Source of the DNA: Pseudomonas mohnii
Lineage (GTDB): Bacteria; Pseudomonadota; Gammaproteobacteria; Pseudomonadales; Pseudomonadaceae
Length of the DNA stretch: 64,000 bases
Reading direction: 5' to 3'
NCBI RefSeq assembly: GCF_900105115.1
Contig: NZ_FNRV01000001.1
Coordinates: 4,193,501-4,257,500 of the forward strand
The notes beneath the pieces are model-generated. The model was not told the DNA's origin. It ran no database searches and saw only the letters and a list, made by a program, of their open reading frames with translations. A program made the translations under genes and the position numbers. Numbering within the stretch: the stretch's first letter is position 1; each line of letters begins with the position of its first letter. Shown here one piece after another: positions 51,548 through 59,645 of the stretch.

Positions 51548-51861
51548 AGGCTGATCCAGAGGCCTTGTGCGTCCTCGCGGCAATCGATGCGCTTCAGCGA
51601 TTGTCCCGCACAAGGCCCGGCCACGCATTCGCCGTTCTCGATCAGAAACAGGGCGCCATGAGTGGCACACTGGATCAAGCTGTTGCTGGGGTCGAGAAAC
51701 TGGTCCGGGGTCCATTCCAGCCCGACGCCGCGGTGCGGGCAGCGATTGACATAGACGTATACCTGGCCGGCCCGGCGTACGGCGAAGAGCTTCTGGCCAT
51801 CGATTTCGAACCCGCGGCTGGAGGCATCGGCCAGCTCGGTACTGGCACAAAGAAATTTCAT
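51544..51861 (-). CDS. Rieske [2Fe-2S] ferredoxin-like protein
   Basis: 105 residues with the full Rieske motif: [10 protein letters not shown] and, 17 residues on, CATHGALF, giving the two Cys and two His ligands. The short soluble form points to a small electron carrier. The start at 51861 has GAGGA five bases upstream; an ATG at 51867 is possible. The gene lies immediately downstream of the Fur-controlled prrF, after its terminator. Confidence 0.9.
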   Translation of the reverse strand: MKFLCASTELADASSRGFEIDGQKLFAVRRAGQVYVYVNRCPHRGVGLEWTPDQFLDPSNSLIQCATHGALFLIENGECVAGPCAGQSLKRIDCREDAQGLWISL

Positions 51862-52007
51862 GTCCATCCTCAGGTTTTGTCGCTCATGTTCAGATAGACC
51901 CGAGCCGACGTTCAAAAATGCAAACAACTGATCAAGTGGCGCATGTCTATGCCTGATGCAGTGGCCTGCTGCCTAGGATACTGGGTAGCTCCTGCTTTCT
52001 CCCAGGC

Positions 52008-52121
52008 AAAAAAAGACCCGGCATGAGCCGGGTCAAATAACCGTGATTAGCCTGATGAGGAGATAATCTGAGAGTCCGAACCAAGGGCTGTCCAGAATAT
52101 CGACCAGTCTCGCGACCAGTT
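52008..52121 (-). ncRNA. prrF: PrrF iron-responsive small RNA
   Basis: About 114 bases on the minus strand. The 5' end AACTGGTCGCGAGACTGGTC, the highly conserved core AGATTATCTCCTCATCAGGC and then TAATCACGG, and the terminator GACCCGGC-TCAT-GCCGGGTC with a T run match PrrF RNAs as I know them. PrrF is repressed by Fur and, under iron starvation, turns off mRNAs for iron-using proteins. It lies beside cbpA as in P. aeruginosa, but only one copy is present here; in P. aeruginosa two stand in tandem. Confidence 0.93.
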
Positions 52122-52129
52122 GCGTTAAT

Positions 52130-52148
52130 AATATCGATTATCATTATC
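52130..52148 (-). promoter_or_regulatory. Fur box over the prrF promoter
   Basis: Minus strand GATAATGATAATCGATATT matches the 19-base Fur consensus at 16 positions. It runs into a -10 element TATTAT at the expected distance from the predicted prrF start (52121), so Fur would block RNA polymerase directly. Confidence 0.9.
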
Positions 52149-52221
52149 AAGTCAACCGGTCATTTCTCATTTGTTTGAATCCTGTCGATTGCCTGCTGTA
52201 AATCCCGGTAAACGTTCAGCC

Positions 52222-53022
52222 TTAATGTGGCGTTTTCAGTGCGCTCAACTGTGCGACCTGCTTGTTAAGCAGGTCGATTCGTCGGGCCATGCTGTTGATC
52301 AGGCTGCTGGCGATTTTTGGATTGCTCTGGGCCAGGCTCATGAACTGATCCTTGGGAATACGCATGATGGTGCTCGGCTCACTGGTGACAACGCTGGCGT
52401 TGCGCCTCTCACCGGTGAATACCGCCATGGCACCGAAAATTTCTTCCTTGGGCACATCGCCGACTTTCAGTCCGTCGACAAACGCTTCGGCATGCCCCTC
52501 AATGATCACGAGGACGTGGTCCGCCTCGTCGCCTTGCCGGATCAATGCTTCGCCACTGGCGACACGCTGGAAACCATGAGTGCTGCGAAACTCCGGCTGT
52601 TTCAGGCGTGCGACTGCGTCGGACAGCAAAGCGGTCTGCCCTGCCATGTATTGCAAGAACAATTCCGAGCGCCGGGGATCGGCATAGATGTGCTGGAACA
52701 CCGCGGATCGCAAGTAGGGCGTCAGCACCAGCGGGTTATCACTGCGCAAACGACAGCGCGGCAATTGCATATCCTGACGCAGGCCGATGAGATCCCCCTC
52801 GTGAAGATAGAACAGGGCGCGATGGTTGATGCATCCATGCAGCAGCCCGTTCTCCAGCATGAACAACTGATCGCTGGGTAAGGCGGCGCCAAGGTCTTCG
52901 ACAGCGGAAAATTCCAGGGAAGGACCGCAAGGAGCCAAGCCTTCAAGTAGCCGAGCAGGAATGTTTTGCAGTCGATTGATCAGTGCGTCGGCGTAGGCCG
53001 GTTGTTCCCCGAGTAGGTACAT
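52222..53022 (-). CDS. cbpA: Cyclic nucleotide-binding domain protein, CbpA-like
   Basis: 266 residues. The C-terminal cNMP-binding beta-roll is clear (GEALIRQGDEADHVLVIIEG, GDVPKEEIFGAMAVFTGERR, ASVVTSEPSTIMRIPKDQF). The N-terminal half looks like a second, degenerate cNMP-type domain (LENGLLHGCINHRALFYLHE). There is no helix-turn-helix, so it is not a CRP-type regulator. In P. aeruginosa the gene beside prrF is cbpA, a cAMP-binding protein controlled by Vfr; orthology is inferred from position and domain content. Confidence 0.78.
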   Translation of the reverse strand: MYLLGEQPAYADALINRLQNIPARLLEGLAPCGPSLEFSAVEDLGAALPSDQLFMLENGLLHGCINHRALFYLHEGDLIGLRQDMQLPRCRLRSDNPLVLTPYLRSAVFQHIYADPRRSELFLQYMAGQTALLSDAVARLKQPEFRSTHGFQRVASGEALIRQGDEADHVLVIIEGHAEAFVDGLKVGDVPKEEIFGAMAVFTGERRNASVVTSEPSTIMRIPKDQFMSLAQSNPKIASSLINSMARRIDLLNKQVAQLSALKTPH

Positions 53023-53037
53023 GGCGAGCGGGCTCGT

Positions 53038-53310
53038 TCAGTTTTTGTGGCGTGACGAGATAGCTTCCAACTGTTTGTTCAGGGCTTCCTTGCGTTCGGC
53101 GGGAATGTCGTTCCAATGCACGTCCATCAGGGCGCCTTCGATTGCATATAACAACACCTTCGACGCCCGGAACCCCCGCGTACGCACGGCCCGATAAGCG
53201 TCCACCGCCCCCAGGCGACGCAAGTCCGAGGCGCTGTGGATGCCCACGGCATGCAGCCACTGCGCCGACGTCTTGCCAAGATTCTTCAGGTGTTGCAATT
53301 CATCATTCAT
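53038..53310 (-). CDS. TfoX/Sxy C-terminal domain protein
   Basis: 90 residues made only of the TfoX C-terminal helix-hairpin-helix-like domain (LQHLKNLGKTSAQWLHAVGI, LRRLGAVDAYRAVRTRGF). In competence regulators this domain lies beside the N-terminal TfoX domain, which is absent, so a competence role is doubtful. The ATG at 53310 has a perfect AAGGAGG upstream. It ends 15 bases before cbpA begins, likely one transcript. Confidence 0.85.
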   Translation of the reverse strand: MNDELQHLKNLGKTSAQWLHAVGIHSASDLRRLGAVDAYRAVRTRGFRASKVLLYAIEGALMDVHWNDIPAERKEALNKQLEAISSRHKN

Positions 53311-53552
53311 CAAGCCTCCTTGCGATGGCCGAATGGTGCGTGGGCAAGCTTCTGAGGAGTGTAGCCATCAGCAGGAAAAGCGTTATTGTTTGGTCGTTTT
53401 CGACGCAAACGCTTCTAAGCGGCAGATAGCTGCAAGGCAGGCATTTGAGTGAGTTCGTCGGGAAAAGACGCGGAACAGGCAGGATTTTCGGTCAATAAAC
53501 CCACAGTCCAGCGCGAAGCGGGGGCGCTGGACTTGTCAATTTATACGGGCGA

Positions 53553-53897
53553 TCAGCGAGTGCGATAACGCAAGCGTGTGCCGAAATTCATAGACATCAA
53601 AATCTCGTCAGCACTCAGTTCTGCCGGAAAGTAAGTCCCGGAGATCTGCGCGTGGGCCAGGCTTGCGCCTTCAAGCGAAGCGTTGCGAAAGTCGATGCCG
53701 CGCAAGTCGGCGGAGCGGAAATATGCATCGGTAAAGTCGACGCCGTCGGCGTTCAACTCACGCAGGTCCAACCCTCGGAAATCACCGCCTACCATGTCGA
53801 TAGGTCCATCCTTGGGGCGCTCTTTGTTGAAGCCCGTGATGTCATCTTTGTGCAGTAAGGCATAAAGCGGGGTGTCGAGAAGTTTGGGATGGCTCAT
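53553..53897 (-). CDS. Pentapeptide repeat protein
   Basis: 114 residues. The middle has pentapeptide repeats of the A(D/N)LxX type: GGDFRGLDLRELNADGVDFT then DAYFRSADLRGIDFRNASLE, forming a short right-handed beta-helix. The flanks are not repetitive. Some family members mimic DNA and protect gyrase, but this one is too short to say. Single gene with no recognisable partner. Confidence 0.83.
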   Translation of the reverse strand: MSHPKLLDTPLYALLHKDDITGFNKERPKDGPIDMVGGDFRGLDLRELNADGVDFTDAYFRSADLRGIDFRNASLEGASLAHAQISGTYFPAELSADEILMSMNFGTRLRYRTR

Positions 53898-53988
53898 GTC
53901 ATATCACCTGTTGGTTTTATGACGCCAGTATAGTGCCAGTATTTGACAGCCGTGAAGCCGGCGATGGCTTCACGGCTCAAATACTTTC

Positions 53989-55545
53989 CTACAGGCCCGG
54001 CAAGCGTTGACGAATCTGCTCTACCACAGTGTCCAGGGTTCCGCTTTCATTGGTCTGGACGCGTTTGCTGCAGAGAATTTCTGCCGGCGTCAGCGCTTCG
54101 CGACTGGCTTGCTGGGCTTCGATCACGGCCAGCGTAGCGTCAGACGGGTCCTTGTTATCCGCCTGGCGCAGGGCCAGCCAACTTTCGATCACTGCCTGCG
54201 GAGCGTTGCAGTCGAGGATCAGAAACGGAGTGCCAGTGGCCTCGGCGACCTTCGCCGCGCTTTCGCGCTGTGCACGCTTGAGGTAAGTGGCATCGATCAC
54301 TACCGGGAAGCCCGCGTGCAGGATCACGCGGGCAATTTCGTGCAGGCGGCTGTAGGTCGCTGCGCTGGCATCAGCGCTATAAATACCGGCCTGCACGTCA
54401 TTCTGAACGGTCTGCTCGCCGAACAGACGTTTGCGTTCGACGTCCGAACGCAAGCGAATCGCCCCCAGTGCTTCCACCAGGCGCATGGCCACGTGACTTT
54501 TGCCGACAGCGGAAACGCCGTGGGTGATGGCCATGAAGCGCGAAGGAATGGTGCTGTAGCTTTCCGCCAGGTTGGCGTAGTTACGGTACTGGCGCAGCGT
54601 GGTGGCACGCTGTACCGCAGTGGCGTCGGCCGGCATGCTGAACAGGGCGACCTTGGCGCGAACCAGTGCACGGTAGGCTTTATAGAAGTTCAGCAGTTCC
54701 AGGCCCTGGTAATCGCCTGTCAGCTCCAGGTATTGGCTGATGAAGCGCCGTGCCAGGCTTTTCAGGCCACGGTCCTCGAGGTCCATCGCCAGGAAGCCGG
54801 TGTCGGCATACACGTCCGTGAAGCGGAACGGCTCGTTGAATTCGATGCAGTCAAAGATCACGACCTTGCCGTCGATCACCGTGGCGTTGCCCAAGTGGAT
54901 GTCGCCGTGGCATTCACGGATGAACCCTTCAGCCTTGCGCTGTGCAAACAGCGGCTTGAGGCGTTCGAAGCTGGTTTCAGCCCAGGCTTGCAAAGCTTCC
55001 AACTGCTGGAGGTCGGCCTTGTCGCTGAGGAATGGGCGAATTTGTTCGAAGTTTTGTCGTACTGGCGCAATGACGCTGTCCGGTGTGCCTGCGTCGTGTT
55101 CGGCAGGGACTTTCGGCGCGCTGAGGTGGAAGCGGGCAATTTGCTCAGCCATTGCATCGATGTGCGCTGGCGTCAGTTCGCCATTGGCTTGCAGGGTGCT
55201 GAGCAACTGGCTCTGCGGGAACTGGCGCATCTTCAGGGCGTATTCGACGACCGGACCATCGCCGCCCAGTTGCGGGGCCTCGGCGCTGCCGGTAATCGGC
55301 AACACTTCGAGGTAAAGATCCTGAGTCAGGCGCTGGTTGAGGCGCAGTTCTTCACCACAGAAATGCTTGCGGGCCTCAAGGCTGGTGAAATCGAGGAAGC
55401 CGAAGTTCACCGGCTTCTTCACCTTATAGGCATAAGGGCCGGTAAGCAGAACCCAGGAAATGTGGGTCTCGATAAGCTGGAACCCCTCTACAGGATGCGG
55501 ATAGAGGGCCGGGTTTTGCAGGGCGGCGATCAGGGACTGGCTCAC
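53989..55545 (-). CDS. Fusion of an aminoglycoside-phosphotransferase-like kinase and a P-loop kinase
   Basis: 518 residues from a GTG at 55545 with GAAGGA upstream. The N-terminal part (to about 320) is APH-like: KVKKPVNFGFLDF (ATP lysine) and the catalytic loop CHGDIHLGNATV followed by IFDCIEFN. The C-terminal part is an AAA_33-type nucleotide kinase with Walker A THGVSAVGKSH and SDVERKRLFGE. Such fusions are widespread in proteobacteria and their substrate is unknown; antibiotic resistance is not implied. It is divergent from mrcB; the 115-base gap holds both promoters. Confidence 0.85.
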   Translation of the reverse strand: MSQSLIAALQNPALYPHPVEGFQLIETHISWVLLTGPYAYKVKKPVNFGFLDFTSLEARKHFCGEELRLNQRLTQDLYLEVLPITGSAEAPQLGGDGPVVEYALKMRQFPQSQLLSTLQANGELTPAHIDAMAEQIARFHLSAPKVPAEHDAGTPDSVIAPVRQNFEQIRPFLSDKADLQQLEALQAWAETSFERLKPLFAQRKAEGFIRECHGDIHLGNATVIDGKVVIFDCIEFNEPFRFTDVYADTGFLAMDLEDRGLKSLARRFISQYLELTGDYQGLELLNFYKAYRALVRAKVALFSMPADATAVQRATTLRQYRNYANLAESYSTIPSRFMAITHGVSAVGKSHVAMRLVEALGAIRLRSDVERKRLFGEQTVQNDVQAGIYSADASAATYSRLHEIARVILHAGFPVVIDATYLKRAQRESAAKVAEATGTPFLILDCNAPQAVIESWLALRQADNKDPSDATLAVIEAQQASREALTPAEILCSKRVQTNESGTLDTVVEQIRQRLPGL

Positions 55546-55660
55546 TGGCGATCCTTCAGAGTCTGGAAAAATACAGGCCGTCATTATGGCGGCTGGCCAG
55601 CCTAACGCAATCTCGGAGGGCTCCTGTTGAGTATGAATAAAGTGCGTATAATCCGCCGCC

Positions 55661-57985
55661 ATGACTCGTACTCGATCTCCCCGTACCCCTAAAAAACCAC
55701 CTTCCAGAGGCCTGCGCCCCTGGCTGGGCTGGGCCCTTAAACTCAGTCTGGTCGGCCTGGTGGTGCTGGCCGGGTTCGCGGTTTACCTCGATGCCATTGT
55801 GCAGGAGAAGTTTTCCGGCAAGCGCTGGACCATTCCGGCCAAGGTATACGCACGTCCACTTGAGCTGTTCGTCGGACAAAAGCTGAGCCGGGATGACTTT
55901 CTCACCGAACTCGACGCCTTGGGTTATCGCCGTGAAAGCGTGGCCAATGGCCCCGGTGCGGCCTCGGTCAATGGCAACACCGTTGATCTGAATACCCGTG
56001 GCTTCCAGTTCTATGAAGGCATGGAGCAGGCGCAACCGGTACGTGTACGTTTTTCCGGCGACTACGTCGCTGAATTGTCGGCGACCAGCGGTGCGAAGCT
56101 GTCGGTAGTGCGCCTTGAGCCGTTGTTGATTGGTGGCTTGTACCCGAAAAACCTCGAAGACCGGATTCTGATCAAGATCGATCAGGTGCCGCCGTACTTG
56201 CTCGACACCCTGGTGGCCGTTGAGGACCGTGACTTCTATCACCACTTTGGTGTGTCGCCGAAGTCGATTGCCCGTGCAATCTGGGTCAACGGCTCGTCAG
56301 GCCGGATGCGCCAGGGCGGCAGTACCCTGACGCAACAATTGGTCAAAAACTTCTACCTGACCAACGAACGCAGCCTGAGCCGAAAACTCACCGAGGCCAT
56401 GATGGCTTTGCTGCTGGAGCTGCATTACGACAAGCGTGAAATCCTCGAGGCTTATCTGAACGAGGTGTTCATCGGTCAGGACGGCCAGCGTGCGGTGCAT
56501 GGTTTCGGTCTGGCCAGCCAGTTCTTCTTCAGCCAGCCATTGTCCGAGCTCAAACTGCATCAGGTTGCATTGCTGGTGGGCATGGTCAAGGGGCCTTCGT
56601 CCTACAATCCGCGGCGGTACCCGGAGCGCGCGCTCGAGCGACGCAATCTGGTGCTCGATGTCTTGCAGGAGCAGGGAGTCGCCACCGCCGAGCAGGTCGA
56701 AGCCGCGAAGAAGATGCCGCTGGGCGTGACCAAGCGTGGCAGCCTTGCGGACAGCTCGTTCCCCGGCTTCCTCGACCTGGTCAAGCGTCAGCTGCGTGAA
56801 GACTATCGTGACGAAGACTTGACGGAAGAAGGTCTGCGCATCTTCACCAGTTTCGATCCGATCCTGCAGATGAAAGCCGAAGCTTCGGTCAATGACACCT
56901 TCAAACGCCTGGCAGGGCGCAAAGGTTCTGATGATGTCGAGGCGGCCATGGTCGTCACCAATCCGGAAACCGGCGAGGTCCAGGCCATGATTGGCAGTCG
57001 TCAGGCCAGTTTCGCCGGGTTCAACCGTGCTCTGGATGCTGTGCGGCCGATCGGCTCGTTGATCAAGCCGGCGGTTTATCTGACAGCGCTGGAGAAGCCG
57101 AGCCAGTACACGTTGACCAGTTGGCTGTCGGACGAATCCTTCTCGGTCAAAGGTGCGGACGGTCAGGTCTGGAAACCGCAGAACTACGATCGACGGTCTC
57201 ATGGCACGGTTTTCCTTTATCAGGGGTTGGCGCATTCCTACAACCTGTCGACCGCACGTCTGGGGCTGGCGGTGGGTGTGCCCAATGTTCTGAAGACGCT
57301 GGGGCGCTTGGGTGTCAGTCGCGAGTTTCCGGCATTCCCGTCCATGCTACTGGGCGCGGGAGGCATGACGCCGATCGAAGTGGCAACCATGTATCAGACC
57401 CTGGCCAACGGTGGTTTCAACACGCCGATGCGCGGGATCCGCAGTGTTCTGACCGCCGAAGGCGAACCGCTCAAGCGTTACCCGTTCCAGATTCAGCAGC
57501 GTTTCGATCCGGCTTCCATTTACCTGATCCAGAGCGCCATGCAGCGTGTCATGCGTGAAGGCACCGGCAGCTCGGTCTACAACGTGTTACCGAAAACCTT
57601 GACCCTTGCAGGCAAGACCGGCACCAGTAACGATTCGCGGGACAGTTGGTTTGCCGGTTTCAGCCAGGACTTGCTCGCGGTGGTGTGGTTGGGGCGCGAT
57701 GACAATGGCAAGACACCATTCACCGGTGCTACCGGTGCCTTGCAGGTCTGGACCAGCTTCATGCGCAAGGCCGATCCACTCCCATTGGACATGCCGCAGC
57801 CGGACAATATCGTTCAGGCCTGGGTCGATTCGCGCACGGGACAAGGCTCTGATGCCAACTGCCCAGGCGCTGTACAGATGCCGTATATTCGCGGCAGCGA
57901 ACCGCCTCCCGGCGCCGCATGCGGTGGCGAAAGCCCCGCTTCCGGCGAAACGGTGATGGATTGGGTCAAGGGCTGGATGAATTAA
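55661..57985 (+). CDS. mrcB: Bifunctional penicillin-binding protein 1B
   Basis: Class A PBP that polymerises and cross-links peptidoglycan. 774 residues: short cytoplasmic tail, one membrane helix (LKLSLVGLVVLAGFAVYL), a UB2H-like domain (about 60-150), GT51 glycosyltransferase with EDRDFYHHFG and RQGGSTLTQQLVKNFYL, and transpeptidase motifs S-x-x-K in GSLIKPAV, SYN in SYNLS, and KTGT in AGKTGTSNDS. The UB2H domain is where its lipoprotein activator docks; lpoP follows 16 bases downstream. Confidence 0.96.
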   Translation: MTRTRSPRTPKKPPSRGLRPWLGWALKLSLVGLVVLAGFAVYLDAIVQEKFSGKRWTIPAKVYARPLELFVGQKLSRDDFLTELDALGYRRESVANGPGAASVNGNTVDLNTRGFQFYEGMEQAQPVRVRFSGDYVAELSATSGAKLSVVRLEPLLIGGLYPKNLEDRILIKIDQVPPYLLDTLVAVEDRDFYHHFGVSPKSIARAIWVNGSSGRMRQGGSTLTQQLVKNFYLTNERSLSRKLTEAMMALLLELHYDKREILEAYLNEVFIGQDGQRAVHGFGLASQFFFSQPLSELKLHQVALLVGMVKGPSSYNPRRYPERALERRNLVLDVLQEQGVATAEQVEAAKKMPLGVTKRGSLADSSFPGFLDLVKRQLREDYRDEDLTEEGLRIFTSFDPILQMKAEASVNDTFKRLAGRKGSDDVEAAMVVTNPETGEVQAMIGSRQASFAGFNRALDAVRPIGSLIKPAVYLTALEKPSQYTLTSWLSDESFSVKGADGQVWKPQNYDRRSHGTVFLYQGLAHSYNLSTARLGLAVGVPNVLKTLGRLGVSREFPAFPSMLLGAGGMTPIEVATMYQTLANGGFNTPMRGIRSVLTAEGEPLKRYPFQIQQRFDPASIYLIQSAMQRVMREGTGSSVYNVLPKTLTLAGKTGTSNDSRDSWFAGFSQDLLAVVWLGRDDNGKTPFTGATGALQVWTSFMRKADPLPLDMPQPDNIVQAWVDSRTGQGSDANCPGAVQMPYIRGSEPPPGAACGGESPASGETVMDWVKGWMN

Positions 57986-58001
57986 GCAAAGAGGGTATCA
58001 A

Positions 58002-58736
58002 GTGAACAAGTGGTTGATTCCAGCGGTTGCCGCCGTGGCTTTGCTCAGCGGTTGCTCCACCGTACAACGTGGCTCGATTCCGGTAGAAGACGCCGGTACC
58101 GCCGTCTCCAACAGCGAGCGAATCTCGAACAATGGCGGTTTCCGTCAGACGACGGTGAAGCGCCCGGCGCAAACCCGCCCGCAGGAAATTCCGCAAGGTG
58201 ATACCGGTGTTGTCGTGATGGTGCCAGGTGGCGGTGCAACGACTTCAACGCCGATCAGCACCACGCCGATTACGCCAGGCCCGATTACACCGGGCCCGAT
58301 GGATACCGCACCGGTTCAGTCCGCGCCGATCAATCAAGGCAGCTACAGCATGCCATCGGCGCCGAGCGGGATTCCTTCGGCCAGCGCCGGTGGTCTGTCC
58401 GCCGACGAGCAACTGGACGGTCCGGTTCTGGCGCTGTTGACGACTGCGCAGCAACAACAGTCCAGCGGTGATCTCAATGGTGCTTCGTCGAGCCTCGAGC
58501 GCGCCCAGCGTGTCGCACCCCGTGAGCCACAAGTGCTATATCGCCTGGCGCAAGTGCGCATGGCTCAAGGTGATGCGCCGCAGGCCGAGCAATTCGCTCG
58601 TCGTGGCCTGACCTTCGCCAACGGTCGCCCGGCACTGCAGGCAAACCTTTGGGAACTGATCGCTCAGGCGCGTGAGAAGCAGGGTGACTCTGCCGGCGCA
58701 GCGCTGGCCCGTCAGAAGGCCAAGGTAACGTCGTGA
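58002..58736 (+). CDS. lpoP: TPR lipoprotein activator of PBP1B, LpoP-like
   Basis: 244 residues. Lipoprotein signal MNKWLIPAVAAVALLSGCST with the lipobox LSGC (Cys18). A long Pro/Thr/Ser-rich disordered linker (about 70-140; TTPITPGPITPGPM) could span the periplasm, followed by TPR helices (LLTTAQQQQSSGDLNGASSS, VLYRLAQVRMAQGDAPQAEQ). Pseudomonads use LpoP, encoded next to PBP1B, in place of LpoB; the gene order and architecture here fit. It shares TGATG with yqcC. Confidence 0.88.
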   Translation: MNKWLIPAVAAVALLSGCSTVQRGSIPVEDAGTAVSNSERISNNGGFRQTTVKRPAQTRPQEIPQGDTGVVVMVPGGGATTSTPISTTPITPGPITPGPMDTAPVQSAPINQGSYSMPSAPSGIPSASAGGLSADEQLDGPVLALLTTAQQQQSSGDLNGASSSLERAQRVAPREPQVLYRLAQVRMAQGDAPQAEQFARRGLTFANGRPALQANLWELIAQAREKQGDSAGAALARQKAKVTS

Positions 58737-59071
58737 TGGACGAGCGCTTTAACAAAGTTGCCGATCAGTTGCTGTTGATCGAACGTGAACTGCGGATTCA
58801 GGGCTGGTGGGACGACGTCATGCCAAGCGCAGAGGCGCTTTCCAGTGTCGAGCCATTTTCGGTCGATACACTGGATTTCGAGCAGTGGTTGCAATGGATC
58901 TTCTTGCCACGCATGAAAATGATTCTGGAGCAGGATCTGCCTTTGCCCAGTGCATCGGGGATTCAGGAGATGGCCGAAATGGTCTTCGCTGGCCGTAATG
59001 TCCAGGGAAAAGATCGGCAGTTGCAAATGTTGCTCAAAGAGTTTGATGTGCTGATCACAGCTTCTCGCTGA
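58736..59071 (+). CDS. yqcC: YqcC family protein (DUF446)
   Basis: 111 residues of the YqcC family: ERELRIQGWWDDVMPSAEAL, FEQWLQWIFLPRMKMILEQD and an all-helical layout. Function unknown; in enterobacteria it adjoins truC. The start at 58736 overlaps the lpoP stop by one base (TGATG), so it is the third gene of the mrcB-lpoP-yqcC operon. Confidence 0.88.
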   Translation: MDERFNKVADQLLLIERELRIQGWWDDVMPSAEALSSVEPFSVDTLDFEQWLQWIFLPRMKMILEQDLPLPSASGIQEMAEMVFAGRNVQGKDRQLQMLLKEFDVLITASR

Positions 59072-59433
59072 GTTCGATCCCTTGTAGCAACCGGGCTTGT
59101 TCGCGATGAGCGCATGCCCGGTTCCTGCATGCCTACTGGCGGTTGTTCGCTATTCGTATCTGCGTTTCGCTGGCGCGGCTCCTGCCGTTGAACGTCATCC
59201 AGTCGCCGCATCGTTCCCTGTACTTCCTCTCTCCGTCGCGGATTGTCCAATTCCTTGTCTCGGGTTGCGCAATTGAAGCTAACACTCATGCAGTTTCACG
59301 GTTTTTTCTTGCTTTCTCATGTGCTTAGTTCAATAAAGCACATAGACGACTTGACTTGCAGGGGACGAAACAGAAGAATCCAAAGTCCGCTGTAGAGGGA
59401 CTGCCAGAAGCAGACCCACTCAGCAGATCATGA
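59072..59433. other. Upstream part of the yqcC-ilvI gap
   Basis: About 360 bases without a convincing gene. It starts with a decayed REP-like core (GGGCTTGTTCGCGATG near 59092). The AT-rich section around 59280-59360 is the likeliest place for the ilvIH promoter, but no clear -35/-10 pair stands out. Confidence 0.55.
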
Positions 59434-59563
59434 GGCGCACATCCGCGCCGACCTGTTACACCCGCAACGCGTTACCTCGCGCTGGGTGGGAAAGGCCCGC
59501 AACACTTGGGACGATCCCAATACTTGCTCAGTCAGTGCTGACGTAGTCGGCGACCACCGTCGC
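59434..59563 (+). promoter_or_regulatory. Candidate structured leader RNA of ilvIH
   Basis: Four small perfect hairpins lie in 130 bases before ilvI: GGCGC/GCGCC (59434-59449), TTGGGA-CGA-TCCCAA (59506-59520), GTCAG-TG-CTGAC (59531-59542) and GCGAC-CACC-GTCGC (59550-59563). The series suggests a folded 5' leader. No intrinsic terminator is obvious, so a mechanism is not assigned. Confidence 0.45.
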
Positions 59564-59565
59564 TC

Positions 59566-59634
59566 ATGCTCTGCTGGGAAGTAAACCTATTAAGACCCGT
59601 CCCCTTATATGTGGGCGGTATTCTGGCGTTTTAG
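59566..59634 (+). CDS. Putative leader peptide of ilvIH (short upstream frame)
   Basis: A 22-codon frame from ATG 59566 to TAG 59634, ending 11 bases before the ilvI start. It reads [20 protein letters not shown] then AF. Nine of 22 residues are Leu, Val or Ile, as in branched-chain leader peptides. It lacks a good ribosome binding site and has no visible downstream terminator, so it may be chance; coupling to ilvI translation is the alternative. Confidence 0.35.
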   Translation: MLCWEVNLLRPVPLYVGGILAF

Positions 59635-59645
59635 AGGTGAACAAC

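Noticed and set aside
51947..52150. 67-codon frame on the minus strand over the Fur box
   Set aside because: It reads through the prrF promoter, RNA and terminator; start lies in the Fur box and there is no ribosome binding site.
53989..55545. Antibiotic resistance gene (aminoglycoside phosphotransferase)
   Set aside because: Only the fold is shared; the fused P-loop kinase and chromosomal housekeeping context match a widespread conserved family, not a resistance enzyme.
59143..59328. 61-codon frame upstream of ilvI
   Set aside because: No ribosome binding site and no recognisable sequence; more likely part of the non-coding gap.
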